Below, piece after piece: positions 9,240 through 19,300 of a stretch of 64,000 nucleotides of DNA (positions within the stretch are counted from its first letter, which is position 1; each line of letters starts with the position of its first letter). Location: NCBI RefSeq assembly GCF_017163755.1, contig NZ_JAFIWC010000007.1, forward strand, positions 117,355 through 181,354, given 5' to 3'. Under the pieces are notes generated by a model that saw only the letters and a list, made by a program, of their open reading frames with translations, did no database searches and was not told the DNA's origin. Made by a program: the position numbers and the translations under genes. Source of the stretch: Xanthomonas sp. (GTDB lineage Bacteria > Pseudomonadota > Gammaproteobacteria > Xanthomonadales > Xanthomonadaceae).

Positions 9240-11907
9240 CGGGATGGGGCGGCGGCGCGGCGGGTTCGATCAGCGGCAGGGTAATGCGGATCGTGGTGCC
9301 GCGGCCATCGGCGCCGGGCAGCGCCTCGACGCTGCCGCCGTGCGCGCCGATCATGCCCTGGCAGATGGTCAGGCCCAGGCCGGTGCCGTGGCGGCCGCGG
9401 TCGCCGCGCTCCACGCTGTAGAACATGTCGAAGATGCGCGCGCGTTCGTCCTCGGGAATGCCCGGGCCGCGGTCGCCGATGTCGATGCGCAGGCGCCCGT
9501 CGGCCATCGCCGCGCGCACGTCGATCGCCTCGCCCGGCGGCGAGAACTTGGCCGCGTTCTCCAGCACGTTGAAGATCGCCTGCTCGACCAGCGCCGGGTG
9601 CACCCACAGCGTCGGCAGGTCCGCGTCCAGCGCGATGTCCAGGCGCACCTGCGGCTGGTAGCGCTGCAGCCGCCGCGCGGCCGAGCCGATCAGCTCGTCC
9701 ACGCCGATCCAGTCGCGGTTCAAGGTCAGCCCGGTGTGGCCCAGGCGGGTCATGTCGAGCAGATTCTGGATGTAGCGGTCCAGGCGCTCGCCTTCCAGCT
9801 GGATCGTCTCCAGCAGGCTGCGGCGGTCGTCGGCGTCCATCGCCTGGCCGTAGCTGGCCAGGCTGCTGGCCGCGCCGATCATCGCCGCCAGCGGCGAGCG
9901 CAGGTCGTGCGACACCGACGACAGCAGCGCCGAGCGCAGGCGCTCGGTCTCGCCGCTGACCCGCGCGCTTTCCAGGTCGGCCACCAGCCGCGTGCGCAGC
10001 GCGGCCTGGCCGATGTCCTCGACCATCGCCTCGGCCAGGCGCTGCTGCTCCAGGCCGGGACGCTGCACCCCTGGCGCGAAGCGCATTCCGACCACGCCGA
10101 TCGCGCCGCGCTCGTGGCGCACCGGCAGGAACCACCAGCTGGCGCCGGCCAGGGTGTCGGTGAAGCGGCCGGTGGCCTGGCCGTGGCGCTGCGCCCAGTC
10201 GGCGGCGCTGCGGTCCACCGCCGCCATCGACGCCGGATAGCCGTCCGCGCCGTCCTGCGCGGCCTCCAGCGGCTGCAGCCGCAGCCACGCCTCGGCATCG
10301 AGCGTGGCGGCCAGCGCGCGGCGCCCGGCCTCCAGCACCTGGCCCAGGTCGGCGGCGCTGGTCAGCTGGCGGCCGAGCGCCTGCAACGCGGTGGTCTGCG
10401 CATTGGCCGCGCGCAGCGCCAGCACCTGCATGCGCAGCCGCGACGCCAGCCGCCCGGCCACCAGCGCGGCGACCAGGAACAGCATCACCGTGACCACGCC
10501 CTGGCGCGCGCCGATGTGCAGCGTGTAGCGCGGTTCGATGAAGAAGAAGTTGTAGGCCAGGAAGCTCAGCAGCGCCGACAGCACCGCCGCGGCCATGCGC
10601 GTCTTCGCCGCGACCATCACCACCGCGACGATGAACACCATCGACAGGTCGTCGATGCCGACCCAGCGCTCGGCGATCCACGCCAGCGCCACCGCCAGCA
10701 CCGAGGCGACCGCGGCGAACGCCAGGTCGTCGCGCGACAGCCAGTGGCCGGGGCTGCGCCAGCGCCGCCGCGCGCGCGCGCGCGCCTCGGGCGAGCTGAT
10801 GATCACCAGTTCGTAGTGCGCGCCGCGCTGCAGCAGCTGCTGGGTCAGGGTGCGGTTGACCATGCGCGCCAGCGGGCGCTCGCGGGTGCGGCCGAGCAGC
10901 AGCGTGGACACGCCGTTGCGCGCGGCGTGGTCGAGCAGGGTGTCGGCCACGCCGGTGCCGTGCAGCAGCGCCGCGTCGCCGCCGAGCCGCCGCGCCAGCG
11001 CGAACGCGCGGTCGATCTCCAGCTGCCACGCCGCGTCCGGCTGCGCGCGGGTCTGCACGGTCACCACCGTCCACGGCGCGCCGCGGCGTTCGGCCAGGCG
11101 CCGCGCCACCCGCACCAGGTACTCGGACTGGCCGCGGCCGTCGATCGCCACCATCACCCGCCGCCGCAACGCCACGCCCGGGCGGCCCTGCGCGGCCTGC
11201 ACGTCGCGCAGGTCGTTGTCGACGCGGTCGGCCGCGGTCTGCATCGCCAGCTCGCGCAGCGCGGCCAGGTTCGACGGCGAGAAGAACGCCTGCAGCGCCT
11301 GCCCCGCCTGCTCTGGCAGGTACACCTTGCCCTGCTGCAGGCGTTCGATCAGCTCGCGCGGCGGCAGGTCGACCAGCACGATGTCGCGCAGCCGGTCGAA
11401 GATCGCATCGGGCACGGTCTCGGCCACGCGCACGCCGGTGATGCGGTGGACGACGTCGTTGAGGCTTTCCAGGTGCTGGATGTTGACCGTGCTGTAGACG
11501 TCGATGCCGGCGTCGAGCAGTTCCTGCACGTCCTGCCAGCGCCGCTCGTGGCGGCTGCCCGGCGCGTTGCGGTGCGCCAGTTCATCGACCAGCACCAGCG
11601 GCGGACGCCGCGCCAGCAGCGCGTCCAGGTCCATTTCCTCGAGCATCCGTCCACGGTACTCCACGCGCCGCCGCGGCTGCACCGTCAACCCGTCCAGCAG
11701 TGCCGCGGTCTCGGCGCGGCCGTGGGTCTCGACCACGCCGACCACCACCTCGCTGCCCTGCTGCTGCAGCTGCCGCGCGCGCGACAGCATCGCGTAGGTC
11801 TTGCCGACGCCCGGCGCCGCGCCCAGGAACACGGTCAGCCGCCCGCCGCGCTCGCGCTGGAGTTCGCAGATCAAGGCATCGGCCTGCTGGGTGCGGGGGT
11901 CGGGCAT
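9229..11907 (-). CDS. kdpD: KdpD, potassium sensor histidine kinase
   Basis: An 892-residue sensor kinase. Order of parts: N-terminal KdpD domain with Walker A GAAPGVGKT at residues 29-37, a universal-stress-protein domain, four membrane helices around the middle, a GAF-like region, then HisKA with the phospho-accepting His (SSVSHDLRSP, about residue 667). The ATPase has NVLENAAKFS, DRGPGIP and GTGLGLTICQ. Together with KdpE it senses potassium or turgor stress. The ATG at 11907 is chosen because translation upstream of it only reads heptamer-repeat DNA. A repeat hairpin separates it from kdpC. Confidence 0.95.
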   Translation of the reverse strand: MPDPRTQQADALICELQRERGGRLTVFLGAAPGVGKTYAMLSRARQLQQQGSEVVVGVVETHGRAETAALLDGLTVQPRRRVEYRGRMLEEMDLDALLARRPPLVLVDELAHRNAPGSRHERRWQDVQELLDAGIDVYSTVNIQHLESLNDVVHRITGVRVAETVPDAIFDRLRDIVLVDLPPRELIERLQQGKVYLPEQAGQALQAFFSPSNLAALRELAMQTAADRVDNDLRDVQAAQGRPGVALRRRVMVAIDGRGQSEYLVRVARRLAERRGAPWTVVTVQTRAQPDAAWQLEIDRAFALARRLGGDAALLHGTGVADTLLDHAARNGVSTLLLGRTRERPLARMVNRTLTQQLLQRGAHYELVIISSPEARARARRRWRSPGHWLSRDDLAFAAVASVLAVALAWIAERWVGIDDLSMVFIVAVVMVAAKTRMAAAVLSALLSFLAYNFFFIEPRYTLHIGARQGVVTVMLFLVAALVAGRLASRLRMQVLALRAANAQTTALQALGRQLTSAADLGQVLEAGRRALAATLDAEAWLRLQPLEAAQDGADGYPASMAAVDRSAADWAQRHGQATGRFTDTLAGASWWFLPVRHERGAIGVVGMRFAPGVQRPGLEQQRLAEAMVEDIGQAALRTRLVADLESARVSGETERLRSALLSSVSHDLRSPLAAMIGAASSLASYGQAMDADDRRSLLETIQLEGERLDRYIQNLLDMTRLGHTGLTLNRDWIGVDELIGSAARRLQRYQPQVRLDIALDADLPTLWVHPALVEQAIFNVLENAAKFSPPGEAIDVRAAMADGRLRIDIGDRGPGIPEDERARIFDMFYSVERGDRGRHGTGLGLTICQGMIGAHGGSVEALPGADGRGTTIRITLPLIEPAAPPPHPDAD

Positions 11908-11933
11908 GGGCGGAATGATGGCGTGAGTGAGAC

Positions 11934-12040
11934 GGGACCGGGGACCGGGGACCGGGGACCGGAAGAGCCTACAGCGTGCAGTCCCGGCTTTAGCGCTTTT
12001 GCCCTTCCCGGGTCCCCGGTCCCCGGTCCCCGGTCCCGGC
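11934..12040. repeat. Inverted heptamer-repeat element at the kdpC-kdpD junction
   Basis: Four tandem GGGACCG heptamers (11934-11961) face an inverted array of CGGTCCC units (about 12007-12040), with a roughly 45-base core between them. The transcript could fold into a long GC-rich stem. The right arm and part of the core lie inside the kdpC reading frame and encode its last residues and its TAA stop. The core (AAGAGCC, AC, GC, TG, AGTCC, then CGCTTTTGC) is also recognisable, inverted, in the element at 22701-22841, so these are members of one dispersed family. Confidence 0.85.
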
Positions 12041-12625
12041 TCCATCCAACGCCAGATTCAACACCAGCACATTCACCCGCGGCTGGCCGAGCACGCCGAA
12101 CTGGCGGTCCTGGGTGTGCGCGGCGACCAGCGCGGCGACGCGCTCGGCCGGCAGGCCGCGCGCCTTGGCCACGCGCGCCACCTGCTGCTGCGCCGCGGCC
12201 ACGCTGATGTCCGGGTCCAGGCCGCTGCCGGACTGGGTCAGCAGGTCGTCCGGCACCTGCGCCGGGGCGACGCCGTCGCGCGCGGCCACGCTGGCGCGCG
12301 CATCGGCGATGCGCTGCTGCAGCTCGGGATTGCTGCGCGCCTGGTTGCTGCCGGCCGCGGCCATCGGGTCGAACTTGGCCGCCGACGGGCGCGGCTGGAA
12401 ATAGCCGGGCGCGGCGAACGGCTGCGCCACCAGCGCCGAGCCGCGCACGCGTCCGTCGCGTTCGAGCAGGCTGCCGTTGGCCTGCGCCGGGAACAGCGCG
12501 CCGGCGAGCACGGTGGCGAGCAGCGAATACAGCGCGGCGGCGCCGAGCACCAGCAGCGGCAGCAGCACCGCGGCGCGCCAGCGCAGCGGCTCGCGGCGGG
12601 AAGAAGAAACCGGGGAAACGTTCAT
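11990..12625 (-). CDS. kdpC: KdpC, potassium-transporting ATPase subunit C
   Basis: A 211-residue subunit with one N-terminal membrane helix (AAVLLPLLVLGAAALYSLLATVLAG) and the periplasmic KdpC domain. Family motifs such as GSGLDPDISVAAAQQQVARVA and GLPAERVAALVAAHTQDRQFGVLGQPRVNVLVLNLALD are present. KdpC stabilises the KdpA-KdpB complex. The ATG at 12625 is preferred over an in-frame ATG at 12664 because it places the helix correctly. The last 17 or so residues ([17 protein letters not shown]) are encoded by an intergenic repeat element rather than by normal kdpC sequence. The conserved domain ends just before this tail, so function is probably unaffected. Confidence 0.93.
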   Translation of the reverse strand: MNVSPVSSSRREPLRWRAAVLLPLLVLGAAALYSLLATVLAGALFPAQANGSLLERDGRVRGSALVAQPFAAPGYFQPRPSAAKFDPMAAAGSNQARSNPELQQRIADARASVAARDGVAPAQVPDDLLTQSGSGLDPDISVAAAQQQVARVAKARGLPAERVAALVAAHTQDRQFGVLGQPRVNVLVLNLALDGAGTGDRGPGTREGQKR

Positions 12626-12667
12626 CGCGGGAGATCCGGGAAAGAAGCGGAAGATCGGCGCCAAGGC

Positions 12668-14728
12668 TCAGCCCAGCGCCACCAGCAGCAGGTCGATCAG
12701 CTTGATCCCGGCGAACGGCAGCAGCACGCCGCCGACGCCGTAGAGCAGCATGTTCCGGCGCAGCAGCGACGTCGCCGTGGCCGGGGTGAAGCGCACGCCG
12801 CGCAGCGCCAGCGGGATCAGCGCCGGAATCACCAGCGCGTTGAAGATCAGCGCGGCCAGCACCGCATGCGTCGGGCTGGACAGGCGCATCACGTTCAACG
12901 CGGCCATCTGCGGGATCGAGGCGGCGAACAGCGCCGGCAGGATCGCGAAGTACTTGGACACGTCGTTGGCCAGCGAGAAGGTGGTCAGCGCGCCGCGGGT
13001 GATCAGCTGCTGCTTGCCCACTTCCACCACCGCCAGCAGCTTGGCCGGATCCGAATCCAGGTCGACCATGTTGCCGGCCTCCTTGGCCGCCTGCGTGCCG
13101 GAGTTCATCGCCAGGCCGACGTCGGCCTGGGCCAGCGCCGGCGCGTCGTTGGTGCCGTCGCCGACCATCGCCACCAGCCGCCCGCCGGCCTGCTCGGCGC
13201 GGATCCGCGCCAGCTTGTCCTCGGGCGTGGCCTCGGCGATGTAGTCGTCCACGCCGGCCTCGGCGGCGATCGCCGCGGCGGTGAGCGGGTTGTCGCCGGT
13301 GATCATCACCGTCTTGATCCCCATCGCGCGCAGCCGCGCGAACTTCTCGCGCACGCCGTGCTTGACCACGTCCGACAGCTCGACCACGCCGAGCACATGG
13401 CGGCCTTCGGCGACCACCAGCGGCGTGGCGCCGCTGCGCGCGACCTGCTCCACGCGGCCCTTCAGTTCCGCCGGCACCTGCCCGCCCAGCGCGGCGACGT
13501 GGCGGATCACCGTATCGGCCGCGCCCTTGCGGATCGCGCGCGGCGGCTGCTGTCCCTGGCCGGGCAGATCGACGCCGGACATGCGCGTCTGCGCGGTGAA
13601 GGCGATGAACTGCGCGCTGTCCGGTTCCTGCAGCGGCATGCCCTGCTCGCGCGCCAGGCGCACGATCGACTTGCCCTCCGGGGTGGGGTCGGCCAGCGAG
13701 GACAGCATCGCCGCCTCGCGCAACCGCGCCGCGTCGATCCCGGCCAGCGCATGGAACGCGGTGGCCTGGCGGTCGCCGTGGGTGATGGTGCCGGTCTTGT
13801 CCAGCAGCAGCACGTCCACGTCGCCGGCCACTTCCACCGCCTTGCCCGACTTGGCCAGCACGTTGGCCGACAGCGCGCGGTTCATGCCGGCGATGCCGAT
13901 CGCCGGCAGCAGCCCGCCGATGGTGGTCGGGATCAGACACACCAGCAGCGCGATCAGCAGCAGCGGGTCGATGCGCACGCCGACGAAGCCGGCGATCAGC
14001 GGCAGGCTGGCGACCACGATCAGGAAGGTCAGCGTCATCGCCGCCAGCAGCATGGTCAGCGCGATCTCGTTCGGGGTCTTCTGCCGGTTGGCGCCCTCGA
14101 CCAGCGCGATCATGCGGTCCAGGAAGCTGTGGCCCGGCTCGGCGGTGATCTTCACCACGATCTGGTCGGACAGCACCTTGGTGCCGCCGATCACGCCGGA
14201 GCGGTCGGTGCCGGCCTCGCGCAGCACCGGCGCCGATTCGCCGGTCACCGCGGCCTCGTTGATCGTGGCCACGCCGTGCAGGATCTCGCCATCGGCGGGG
14301 ATCAGTTCGCCGGCGGCGACCACCACCAGCTCGCCGGGCCGGAGTTCGGCGGCGGCGACGCGGGTCTCGCCGTCCAGCCGCACGCTGGCGACGCGGCGCG
14401 CCACCAGGTCCTTGCGCGCGCGCCGCAACGACGCGGCCTGGCCGCGCCCGCGCGCCTCGGCCACCGCTTCGGCGAAATTGCCGAACAGCACGGTGAGCAG
14501 CAGGATCGCGGTCACCGCCCAGCCGAATTCGGGCGCGCCCTGCCCGGCCGCGGTGATCAGCGCCGACAGCACGGTGCCGGCGAACACCACCGCCATCACC
14601 GGGCTGCCGAGCAGGTGCCGTGGCGAAAGTTTCAGCACGCTGGCGCGCAGCGCCGCACGCAGCGCCGGGCCGTCGAGCAGGCCGGGCCGGCGCCCGGAGG
14701 AAGAAGCTTGCGGAAGCGGGGTACTCAT
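12668..14728 (-). CDS. kdpB: KdpB, P-type potassium ATPase catalytic subunit
   Basis: A 686-residue P-type ATPase, the usual size. The actuator motif TGES is at residues 162-165, the phosphorylation motif DKTGT starts at D310, and [12 protein letters not shown] is the hinge. Membrane segments flank these. It hydrolyses ATP to drive potassium import through KdpA. The ATG at 14728 is 11 bases after kdpA ends. kdpC follows 42 bases after its stop. Confidence 0.97.
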   Translation of the reverse strand: MSTPLPQASSSGRRPGLLDGPALRAALRASVLKLSPRHLLGSPVMAVVFAGTVLSALITAAGQGAPEFGWAVTAILLLTVLFGNFAEAVAEARGRGQAASLRRARKDLVARRVASVRLDGETRVAAAELRPGELVVVAAGELIPADGEILHGVATINEAAVTGESAPVLREAGTDRSGVIGGTKVLSDQIVVKITAEPGHSFLDRMIALVEGANRQKTPNEIALTMLLAAMTLTFLIVVASLPLIAGFVGVRIDPLLLIALLVCLIPTTIGGLLPAIGIAGMNRALSANVLAKSGKAVEVAGDVDVLLLDKTGTITHGDRQATAFHALAGIDAARLREAAMLSSLADPTPEGKSIVRLAREQGMPLQEPDSAQFIAFTAQTRMSGVDLPGQGQQPPRAIRKGAADTVIRHVAALGGQVPAELKGRVEQVARSGATPLVVAEGRHVLGVVELSDVVKHGVREKFARLRAMGIKTVMITGDNPLTAAAIAAEAGVDDYIAEATPEDKLARIRAEQAGGRLVAMVGDGTNDAPALAQADVGLAMNSGTQAAKEAGNMVDLDSDPAKLLAVVEVGKQQLITRGALTTFSLANDVSKYFAILPALFAASIPQMAALNVMRLSSPTHAVLAALIFNALVIPALIPLALRGVRFTPATATSLLRRNMLLYGVGGVLLPFAGIKLIDLLLVALG

Positions 14729-14739
14729 CGTCGTCGGTC

Positions 14740-16554
14740 TCAGTGCGCGCTCAGGGTCAGGTGATCGGCGATCGGGCCCAACACCAGCGCGGGGGTGAAT
14801 TGCAGGATGGTCAGCACCGCGATGACCGCGATCAGGGTCAGCGCGAAGGTCGGCGTCTCCACCTGCAGGCTGCCGCCGCTCTCCGGCGCCACCCGCTTGC
14901 GCGCCATCCGCGCGGCCACCATCAGCGGCACGATCAGCGCCGGGTAGCGGCCCAGGATCAGCACCGCCGCGCAGCTCAGGTTCCACCACGGCGTGGCGTC
15001 GCCCAGCCCCTCGAACCCGGAGCCGTTGTTGGCGAACGCCGAGGCGTACTCGTAGAACACCTGGCTGATGCCGTGGAAGCCGGGATTGGAATTGCCGGCG
15101 AGCGCCGGCAGCGCCAGGGTCAGCGCGGTGAAGCCGAGCAGCACCAGCGGCTGCAGCAGGATCAGCAGCGCCAGCAGGCGCACCTCGCCGGCCTCGATCT
15201 TGCGTCCGAACAACTCCGGCGTGCGCCCGGTCATCAACCCGGCCAGGAACACGCTGAGCAGCAGGTACACCAGGAACTGCTGCAGGCCGCAGCCGATGCC
15301 GCCCCAGATCGCGTTGACCAGCATGTCGACCATCGCCACGCCGCCGGTCAGCGGCGCCAGCGAATCGTGCATCGCGTTGACCGAGCCGTTGGAGGTCTGC
15401 GTGGTCAGCGACGACCACGCCGCCGACGCGTCCACGCCCAGGCGCACTTCCTTGCCTTCCATCAGCGCCGCGCTGGCGGTGCTGAGCGAATGGCCTTCGG
15501 ACCACACCGACGCCGCGGTGGAAACCAGCGACATCGCCAGCATGCTGCCGAACACCAGCGCGGTGAATCTGCGCCGCCCGGTGAACGGACCGACCATGAA
15601 CGCCACGGCCACCGGGATCAGGATCAGCGCGAGCGTTTCCAGCAGGTTGGAGAACGGGGTCGGGTTCTCCAGCGCCACCGTGCTGTTGGGCCCGTACCAG
15701 CCGCCGCCGTTGGTGCCGAGCTGCTTGATCGCGACCATCGCCGCGACCGGGCCGAGCGGGATCTTCTGCGCGGCCATGCCGGCGCTGGCGTCCAGCGGCG
15801 TGGCGACGGGGCCGGCGGCCAGCGTCGACGGCACGCCCTGCTGGGTCAGCAGCAGCGTCCACAGCAGGCACAGCGGCAGCAGGAAGCGCAGCGTCGGGCG
15901 GATCACGTCGGCCCAGTAGTTGCCGACGTCGGCGTCGGCGTCGGCGCCGAGCGCGGTGTGCTGCATTGGCGCTACGACGATGGTCGCATGCTGCCGTCCA
16001 TGGCGCGACGGCGTCGGCTCCGGATCCTCCGGCCCGGTCGCGGCCGATGCCGATGGGGCATCGGCCGGGCGTGCGACCGGTCGCCCACCGAACAGCGCGC
16101 GCAGCGTCGCCGTCACCAGCGCCAGGCCCATCATCGGCGTGACCAGCTGCAGCCCGACCACCGCCACCATCTGCGACAGGTACGACAGCTGCGCCTGCCC
16201 GGAATAGTGCTGCTGGTTGGTGTTGGTCAGGAACGACACCATCGTGTGCAACGCGGTGTCCCAGCGCAGGTTCGGGATCGCGTCGGGGTTCAACGGCAAC
16301 CACGCCTGGGTGAGGAACAGCACGAACACCAGCGCGCCCAGCACCAGGTTGCTGGCCAGGAACGCGGCGGCGTAGCCGCGCCAGCCCATGCCCCGCGCCG
16401 GATCAGTGCCGAGCAGGCGGTACAGCGGCCGTTCGATCCAGCCGAACAGCGCGTCGCCGCGCATCGGCGCACCGCGCATCACCCTGGCCAGGTACAGGCC
16501 CAGCGGCCAGCCCAGCAGCAACGCGAGCGCATAGACAAGCAATGTATCGATCAT
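14740..16554 (-). CDS. kdpA: KdpA, potassium-binding/translocating subunit, with a loop insertion
   Basis: A 604-residue channel-like subunit with about ten membrane helices. Selectivity-filter segments are visible: [26 protein letters not shown] and FANNGSGF. It is longer than the 557-residue E. coli protein. The surplus is a hydrophilic Pro/Ala/Asp-rich stretch of roughly 45 residues (from [20 protein letters not shown] to ALGADADAD), lying between LRALFGG and VGNYWADV, where the E. coli protein has only a few residues. All pore motifs flank it intact, so the subunit should be functional. It starts 16 bases after kdpF. Confidence 0.96.
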   Translation of the reverse strand: MIDTLLVYALALLLGWPLGLYLARVMRGAPMRGDALFGWIERPLYRLLGTDPARGMGWRGYAAAFLASNLVLGALVFVLFLTQAWLPLNPDAIPNLRWDTALHTMVSFLTNTNQQHYSGQAQLSYLSQMVAVVGLQLVTPMMGLALVTATLRALFGGRPVARPADAPSASAATGPEDPEPTPSRHGRQHATIVVAPMQHTALGADADADVGNYWADVIRPTLRFLLPLCLLWTLLLTQQGVPSTLAAGPVATPLDASAGMAAQKIPLGPVAAMVAIKQLGTNGGGWYGPNSTVALENPTPFSNLLETLALILIPVAVAFMVGPFTGRRRFTALVFGSMLAMSLVSTAASVWSEGHSLSTASAALMEGKEVRLGVDASAAWSSLTTQTSNGSVNAMHDSLAPLTGGVAMVDMLVNAIWGGIGCGLQQFLVYLLLSVFLAGLMTGRTPELFGRKIEAGEVRLLALLILLQPLVLLGFTALTLALPALAGNSNPGFHGISQVFYEYASAFANNGSGFEGLGDATPWWNLSCAAVLILGRYPALIVPLMVAARMARKRVAPESGGSLQVETPTFALTLIAVIAVLTILQFTPALVLGPIADHLTLSAH

Positions 16555-16570
16555 GGGAGCGGCACTCGGC

Positions 16571-16663
16571 TCAGAAGTCTTCGGGACGCAGAATCACGTA
16601 CAGCAGGTAGGCGGCGGCGACGAGCACCGTCACCCCGCAGATCAGCGCTAGCCAGGCAGGCAT
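16571..16663 (-). CDS. kdpF: KdpF, small membrane subunit of the Kdp complex
   Basis: A 30-residue peptide (MPAWLALICGVTVLVAAAYL followed by LYVILRPEDF) consisting of one membrane helix and the LRPEDF tail typical of KdpF. It stabilises the KdpFABC complex in other bacteria. A strong ribosome site GGGAGAG lies about five bases upstream of the ATG. The gene sits exactly where kdpF is expected, 16 bases before kdpA and 18 bases after torF. Confidence 0.93.
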   Translation of the reverse strand: MPAWLALICGVTVLVAAAYLLYVILRPEDF

Positions 16664-16681
16664 GTCATCTCTCCCAGGGAA

Positions 16682-17410
16682 TCAGAACGTGGCTTGCAGC
16701 GCGGCTTCGACGCGCGCGCCGGCCATGCCGGGGAACAGCCGCTCGGCGGCGTGGTCGGTGTCGTGCGCGGTCAGCCGCAGCTCCAGACCCGGGCCGCCCT
16801 CGCGGCCACCGGGCAGGGCGAACACGGCGCTGACCAGCCCATGCGTGTAGCTGTCTGCGTAGCCGCGGGCGAGCCGGTAATGGCCCACCGCCGCCTCGAC
16901 GCGGACGCGTTCGTTGAACGGATAGCGCGCGCCCAGCTGCGCGTAGGTGCCGGTGGTGCCGCTGGCCAACGCGTCGTCGGACCAGCCGAGCTGCGCCCAC
17001 ACGCGCTGCTTCCAGGTCACGGTGGCGCCCAGCTCGGTCCAGTTCAGTGCGGCGGCCGAGGGATACTGGTAGCGGGTCAGGTTCGCATCCCAGGCCCAGT
17101 CCGGCGTCCACTGGCCGCGCCAGCCGAGTACGCCATCGACCTCGGTGCTGGCATGCGGAGCGCCGTCGAACGCGATCGACGATGCCCACAGCGACGCATA
17201 CGCGCCGTGGTCGGCGGCCAGGGCCAGACCGGCCTGCACGGCCGGATCGCCGTCGCTCTGGGTGCTGCCGCGCCAGACGTAGTCGCTGGTCAGGGTCGCG
17301 TTGCCGCTGACCGCGGCGGCGGCGGCCGACGCGGCGGCGGCCAGGAGGGAAAGCGCCAGCGCGGCGCGCGGCAGCGGCCGGCAGGCGGCGCAGGAAAGCG
17401 GGGAAAGCAT
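16682..17410 (-). CDS. TorF-family putative outer-membrane porin, first gene of the kdp operon
   Basis: A 242-residue barrel protein with signal peptide (helix around ALALSLLAAAASAAAAA). The mature part begins VSGNATLTSDYVWRGSTQSDGDPAVQAGLA, the signature opening of the TorF family, and ends in an aromatic residue (ALQATF). It is 18 bases from kdpF and shares its direction. Hence it is probably co-regulated by KdpDE and may provide an outer-membrane path for potassium; this role is inferred from position only. An in-frame ATG at 17452 is possible but would extend the signal peptide. Confidence 0.85.
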   Translation of the reverse strand: MLSPLSCAACRPLPRAALALSLLAAAASAAAAAVSGNATLTSDYVWRGSTQSDGDPAVQAGLALAADHGAYASLWASSIAFDGAPHASTEVDGVLGWRGQWTPDWAWDANLTRYQYPSAAALNWTELGATVTWKQRVWAQLGWSDDALASGTTGTYAQLGARYPFNERVRVEAAVGHYRLARGYADSYTHGLVSAVFALPGGREGGPGLELRLTAHDTDHAAERLFPGMAGARVEAALQATF

Positions 17411-17467
17411 GAGATCGGATCCAGGGCGGAACCGTTCCGCCGACCTGGTCATGTTCCGGCGCGGGGC

Positions 17468-17521
17468 CGTAAAGTCGCTATCGGCCGGCACCGGGGCCGG
17501 CGTAAATTCCGCGTAATTTCT
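17468..17521. promoter_or_regulatory. Probable KdpE operator: phased CGTAA half-sites upstream of torF-kdp
   Basis: GCGTAAATTCC and GCGTAATTTCT follow each other directly (17500-17521), an 11-bp direct repeat with nine matching positions. A further CGTAAAGTC half-site lies exactly 33 bp away, starting at 17468. The three CGTAA cores thus lie on one helix face. OmpR-type regulators bind such repeats, and the only operon that starts next to it is torF-kdp. This is a prediction from geometry. Confidence 0.5.
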
Positions 17522-17583
17522 GCCGCGCGCCGGCGTCGGCGTCGCTCGCGGATGCCGGCGCGCGCCGGCATCCGACCCCCCGC

Positions 17584-19161
17584 TCAGTGCAGCGGCACGC
17601 TCAGGCTCGACGGCGCCGCCGCCGGCGAACTGAAGCCGACCGTGCCGCCGAAGCGGCTGGCCGAGGTGTAGCGCGGATCGGTGGTGTCCACCACCAGCAC
17701 CAGGCGGCGTCCGGCCGGGATCTCGGCGGCGGTCGCCTGCAGCGCCAGGTCGACGGTGACGGCCGCGCCCGGGGTCGCGTTGCGCAGCGTGTACGGCGCA
17801 TGGCTCAGCAGCTGCGCCACGCCCAGCGCGTCCATGCTGTAGAGGTAGGCGAACAGCGACACGTCGGCCTGGCTCGGGGTTACGGTCAGGCGCAGCGACG
17901 GGCTGCCGGCCAGGCGCCTGGCGCTGGCGTACACCGGCCCGGTCCACACCGCGGCGCCGTTGCGCGCCACCAGCGGAATCGACGTGGTCACCGGCTGGCC
18001 GAAGCCCTGCAGCAGGCCGCTCACCAGCACCACGCCCGAATCGGCCAGGGTCGGCACGCCGGTGGCGATGCGGTGGCTCCAGCCGGTGCTGGTGCCGCCC
18101 AGGGTGCCGGTCGGCGCCAGCAGGCCGCTCGGGCGGCTCAGGCCGTAGCGGGTCGCGCCGGCCTGCACGCTGTTCCAGTCGGCATAGCGCTGCCAGCTGC
18201 CGCCGAGGGCGGACAGCTGCACCGGCGGTTCGCGGTCCACGCCGTTGGCCCGGCCCTTGAGGTAGTGGTCGAACCAGCGCGTGGTGGCCGTGTACACCTC
18301 GTTGGGCAGTCCCAGCGCGCCCGGCAGTTCGGCGGTGGCGTGGTCGCCCTGGCTGAGCATCAGCTGCTTGGGCACGCTCAGGCGGTTGTACAGGTCGATG
18401 TACTGGTTGGGCGGGAACAGGCCGTCGTTGAACGCATTGGCCATCAGCACCGCCGGGCCGTTGCGGTTGAGCGCCTGCAGCTCGTTGATCACCCCGCGCT
18501 CGGCGGCCTTGGGCAGGAAGCCCTGCACCGCGCCGTCGTAGTCGCCGGCCGCCACCCGCGCGCTGATCTGCGCCAGGTCCGGGCCGGGCCGGCCGGTCAG
18601 CGCGCCGGCCGTCACCAGCAGCGCCACGCCCTGCTGACTGACCGTGGCGTTCGCGTACAGCGACGCCTGCAGGTCGGCCCAGCCGCTGAGCGCGGCGACC
18701 GCCTTGATCCGCGGATCGCGCGCGGCGGCGAGCAGGCTGGTGCCGGCGCCGTAGGAGATGCCGGACACGCCGATCGCCTTGTCGTTGGCCGGGGTGTTCG
18801 CCAGCGCCCAGTCGATCATCGCGCTGACGTCCTCCACCGTCGGCGCGCCGGCGATGTCGATCTGCCCGGCCGAATCCCAGAACCCGCGCGAGGTGTAGCT
18901 GACCACGACGTAGCCGTCGCTGGCCAGTTCGCTGGCGCGGCCCACGTATTCCAGGTTGGGCAGCGACCAGCTGGCCGGCATCACCACCAGCGGGAACGGC
19001 CCGGGCCCCTGCCCTTGCGGCACCAGCACCAGCGCGCCGAGCCGGGTGCCGTCCCAACTCGGGATGGTCTGGTACTGCTTGCTGAAACCGCCGGCGAACG
19101 CGGCGGCGGAGAAGAACAGCATCGCGCACACGGCGATGCAGCGGGACATGGACCTGCGCAT
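17584..19161 (-). CDS. Secreted CocE/NonD-type (X-Pro dipeptidyl-peptidase S15) hydrolase
   Basis: A 525-residue exported hydrolase. The signal peptide is MRRSMSRCIAVCAMLFFSAAAFA. Next comes an S15/CocE alpha/beta domain with nucleophile elbow GVSGISYGAG and a later LSQGDHATAE that may hold the catalytic His. The C-terminal half is a jelly-roll like the X-Pro dipeptidyl-peptidase C-terminal domain (VDTTDPRYTSASRFGG). The start at 19161 is fixed by GGGAGG seven bases upstream. It stands alone between the kdp operon and a repeat cluster. Peptidase versus esterase activity cannot be decided. Confidence 0.83.
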   Translation of the reverse strand: MRRSMSRCIAVCAMLFFSAAAFAGGFSKQYQTIPSWDGTRLGALVLVPQGQGPGPFPLVVMPASWSLPNLEYVGRASELASDGYVVVSYTSRGFWDSAGQIDIAGAPTVEDVSAMIDWALANTPANDKAIGVSGISYGAGTSLLAAARDPRIKAVAALSGWADLQASLYANATVSQQGVALLVTAGALTGRPGPDLAQISARVAAGDYDGAVQGFLPKAAERGVINELQALNRNGPAVLMANAFNDGLFPPNQYIDLYNRLSVPKQLMLSQGDHATAELPGALGLPNEVYTATTRWFDHYLKGRANGVDREPPVQLSALGGSWQRYADWNSVQAGATRYGLSRPSGLLAPTGTLGGTSTGWSHRIATGVPTLADSGVVLVSGLLQGFGQPVTTSIPLVARNGAAVWTGPVYASARRLAGSPSLRLTVTPSQADVSLFAYLYSMDALGVAQLLSHAPYTLRNATPGAAVTVDLALQATAAEIPAGRRLVLVVDTTDPRYTSASRFGGTVGFSSPAAAPSSLSVPLH

Positions 19162-19300
19162 GTACTGCCTCCCAGGCGGCGCCGGACCGGGATGGTCCAG
19201 CTGCCAATACGGTTGCGAGCACGCGACGTGGAGTCGAGCGCCGCGACCATACCAGCAGGTACGGACGGTTACACGCCGCAGTGCGGCACGGTATGGTGCG

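Noticed and set aside
11908..12045. N-terminal extension of KdpD through the repeat DNA
   Set aside because: The extra 46 residues are only repeat translation ([13 protein letters not shown]); the KdpD domain begins right after the ATG at 11907.
9151..12207. A thousand-codon plus-strand frame opposite kdpD
   Set aside because: Low-complexity HRRQ/AVQ composition, no domain, and KdpD is certain on the other strand.
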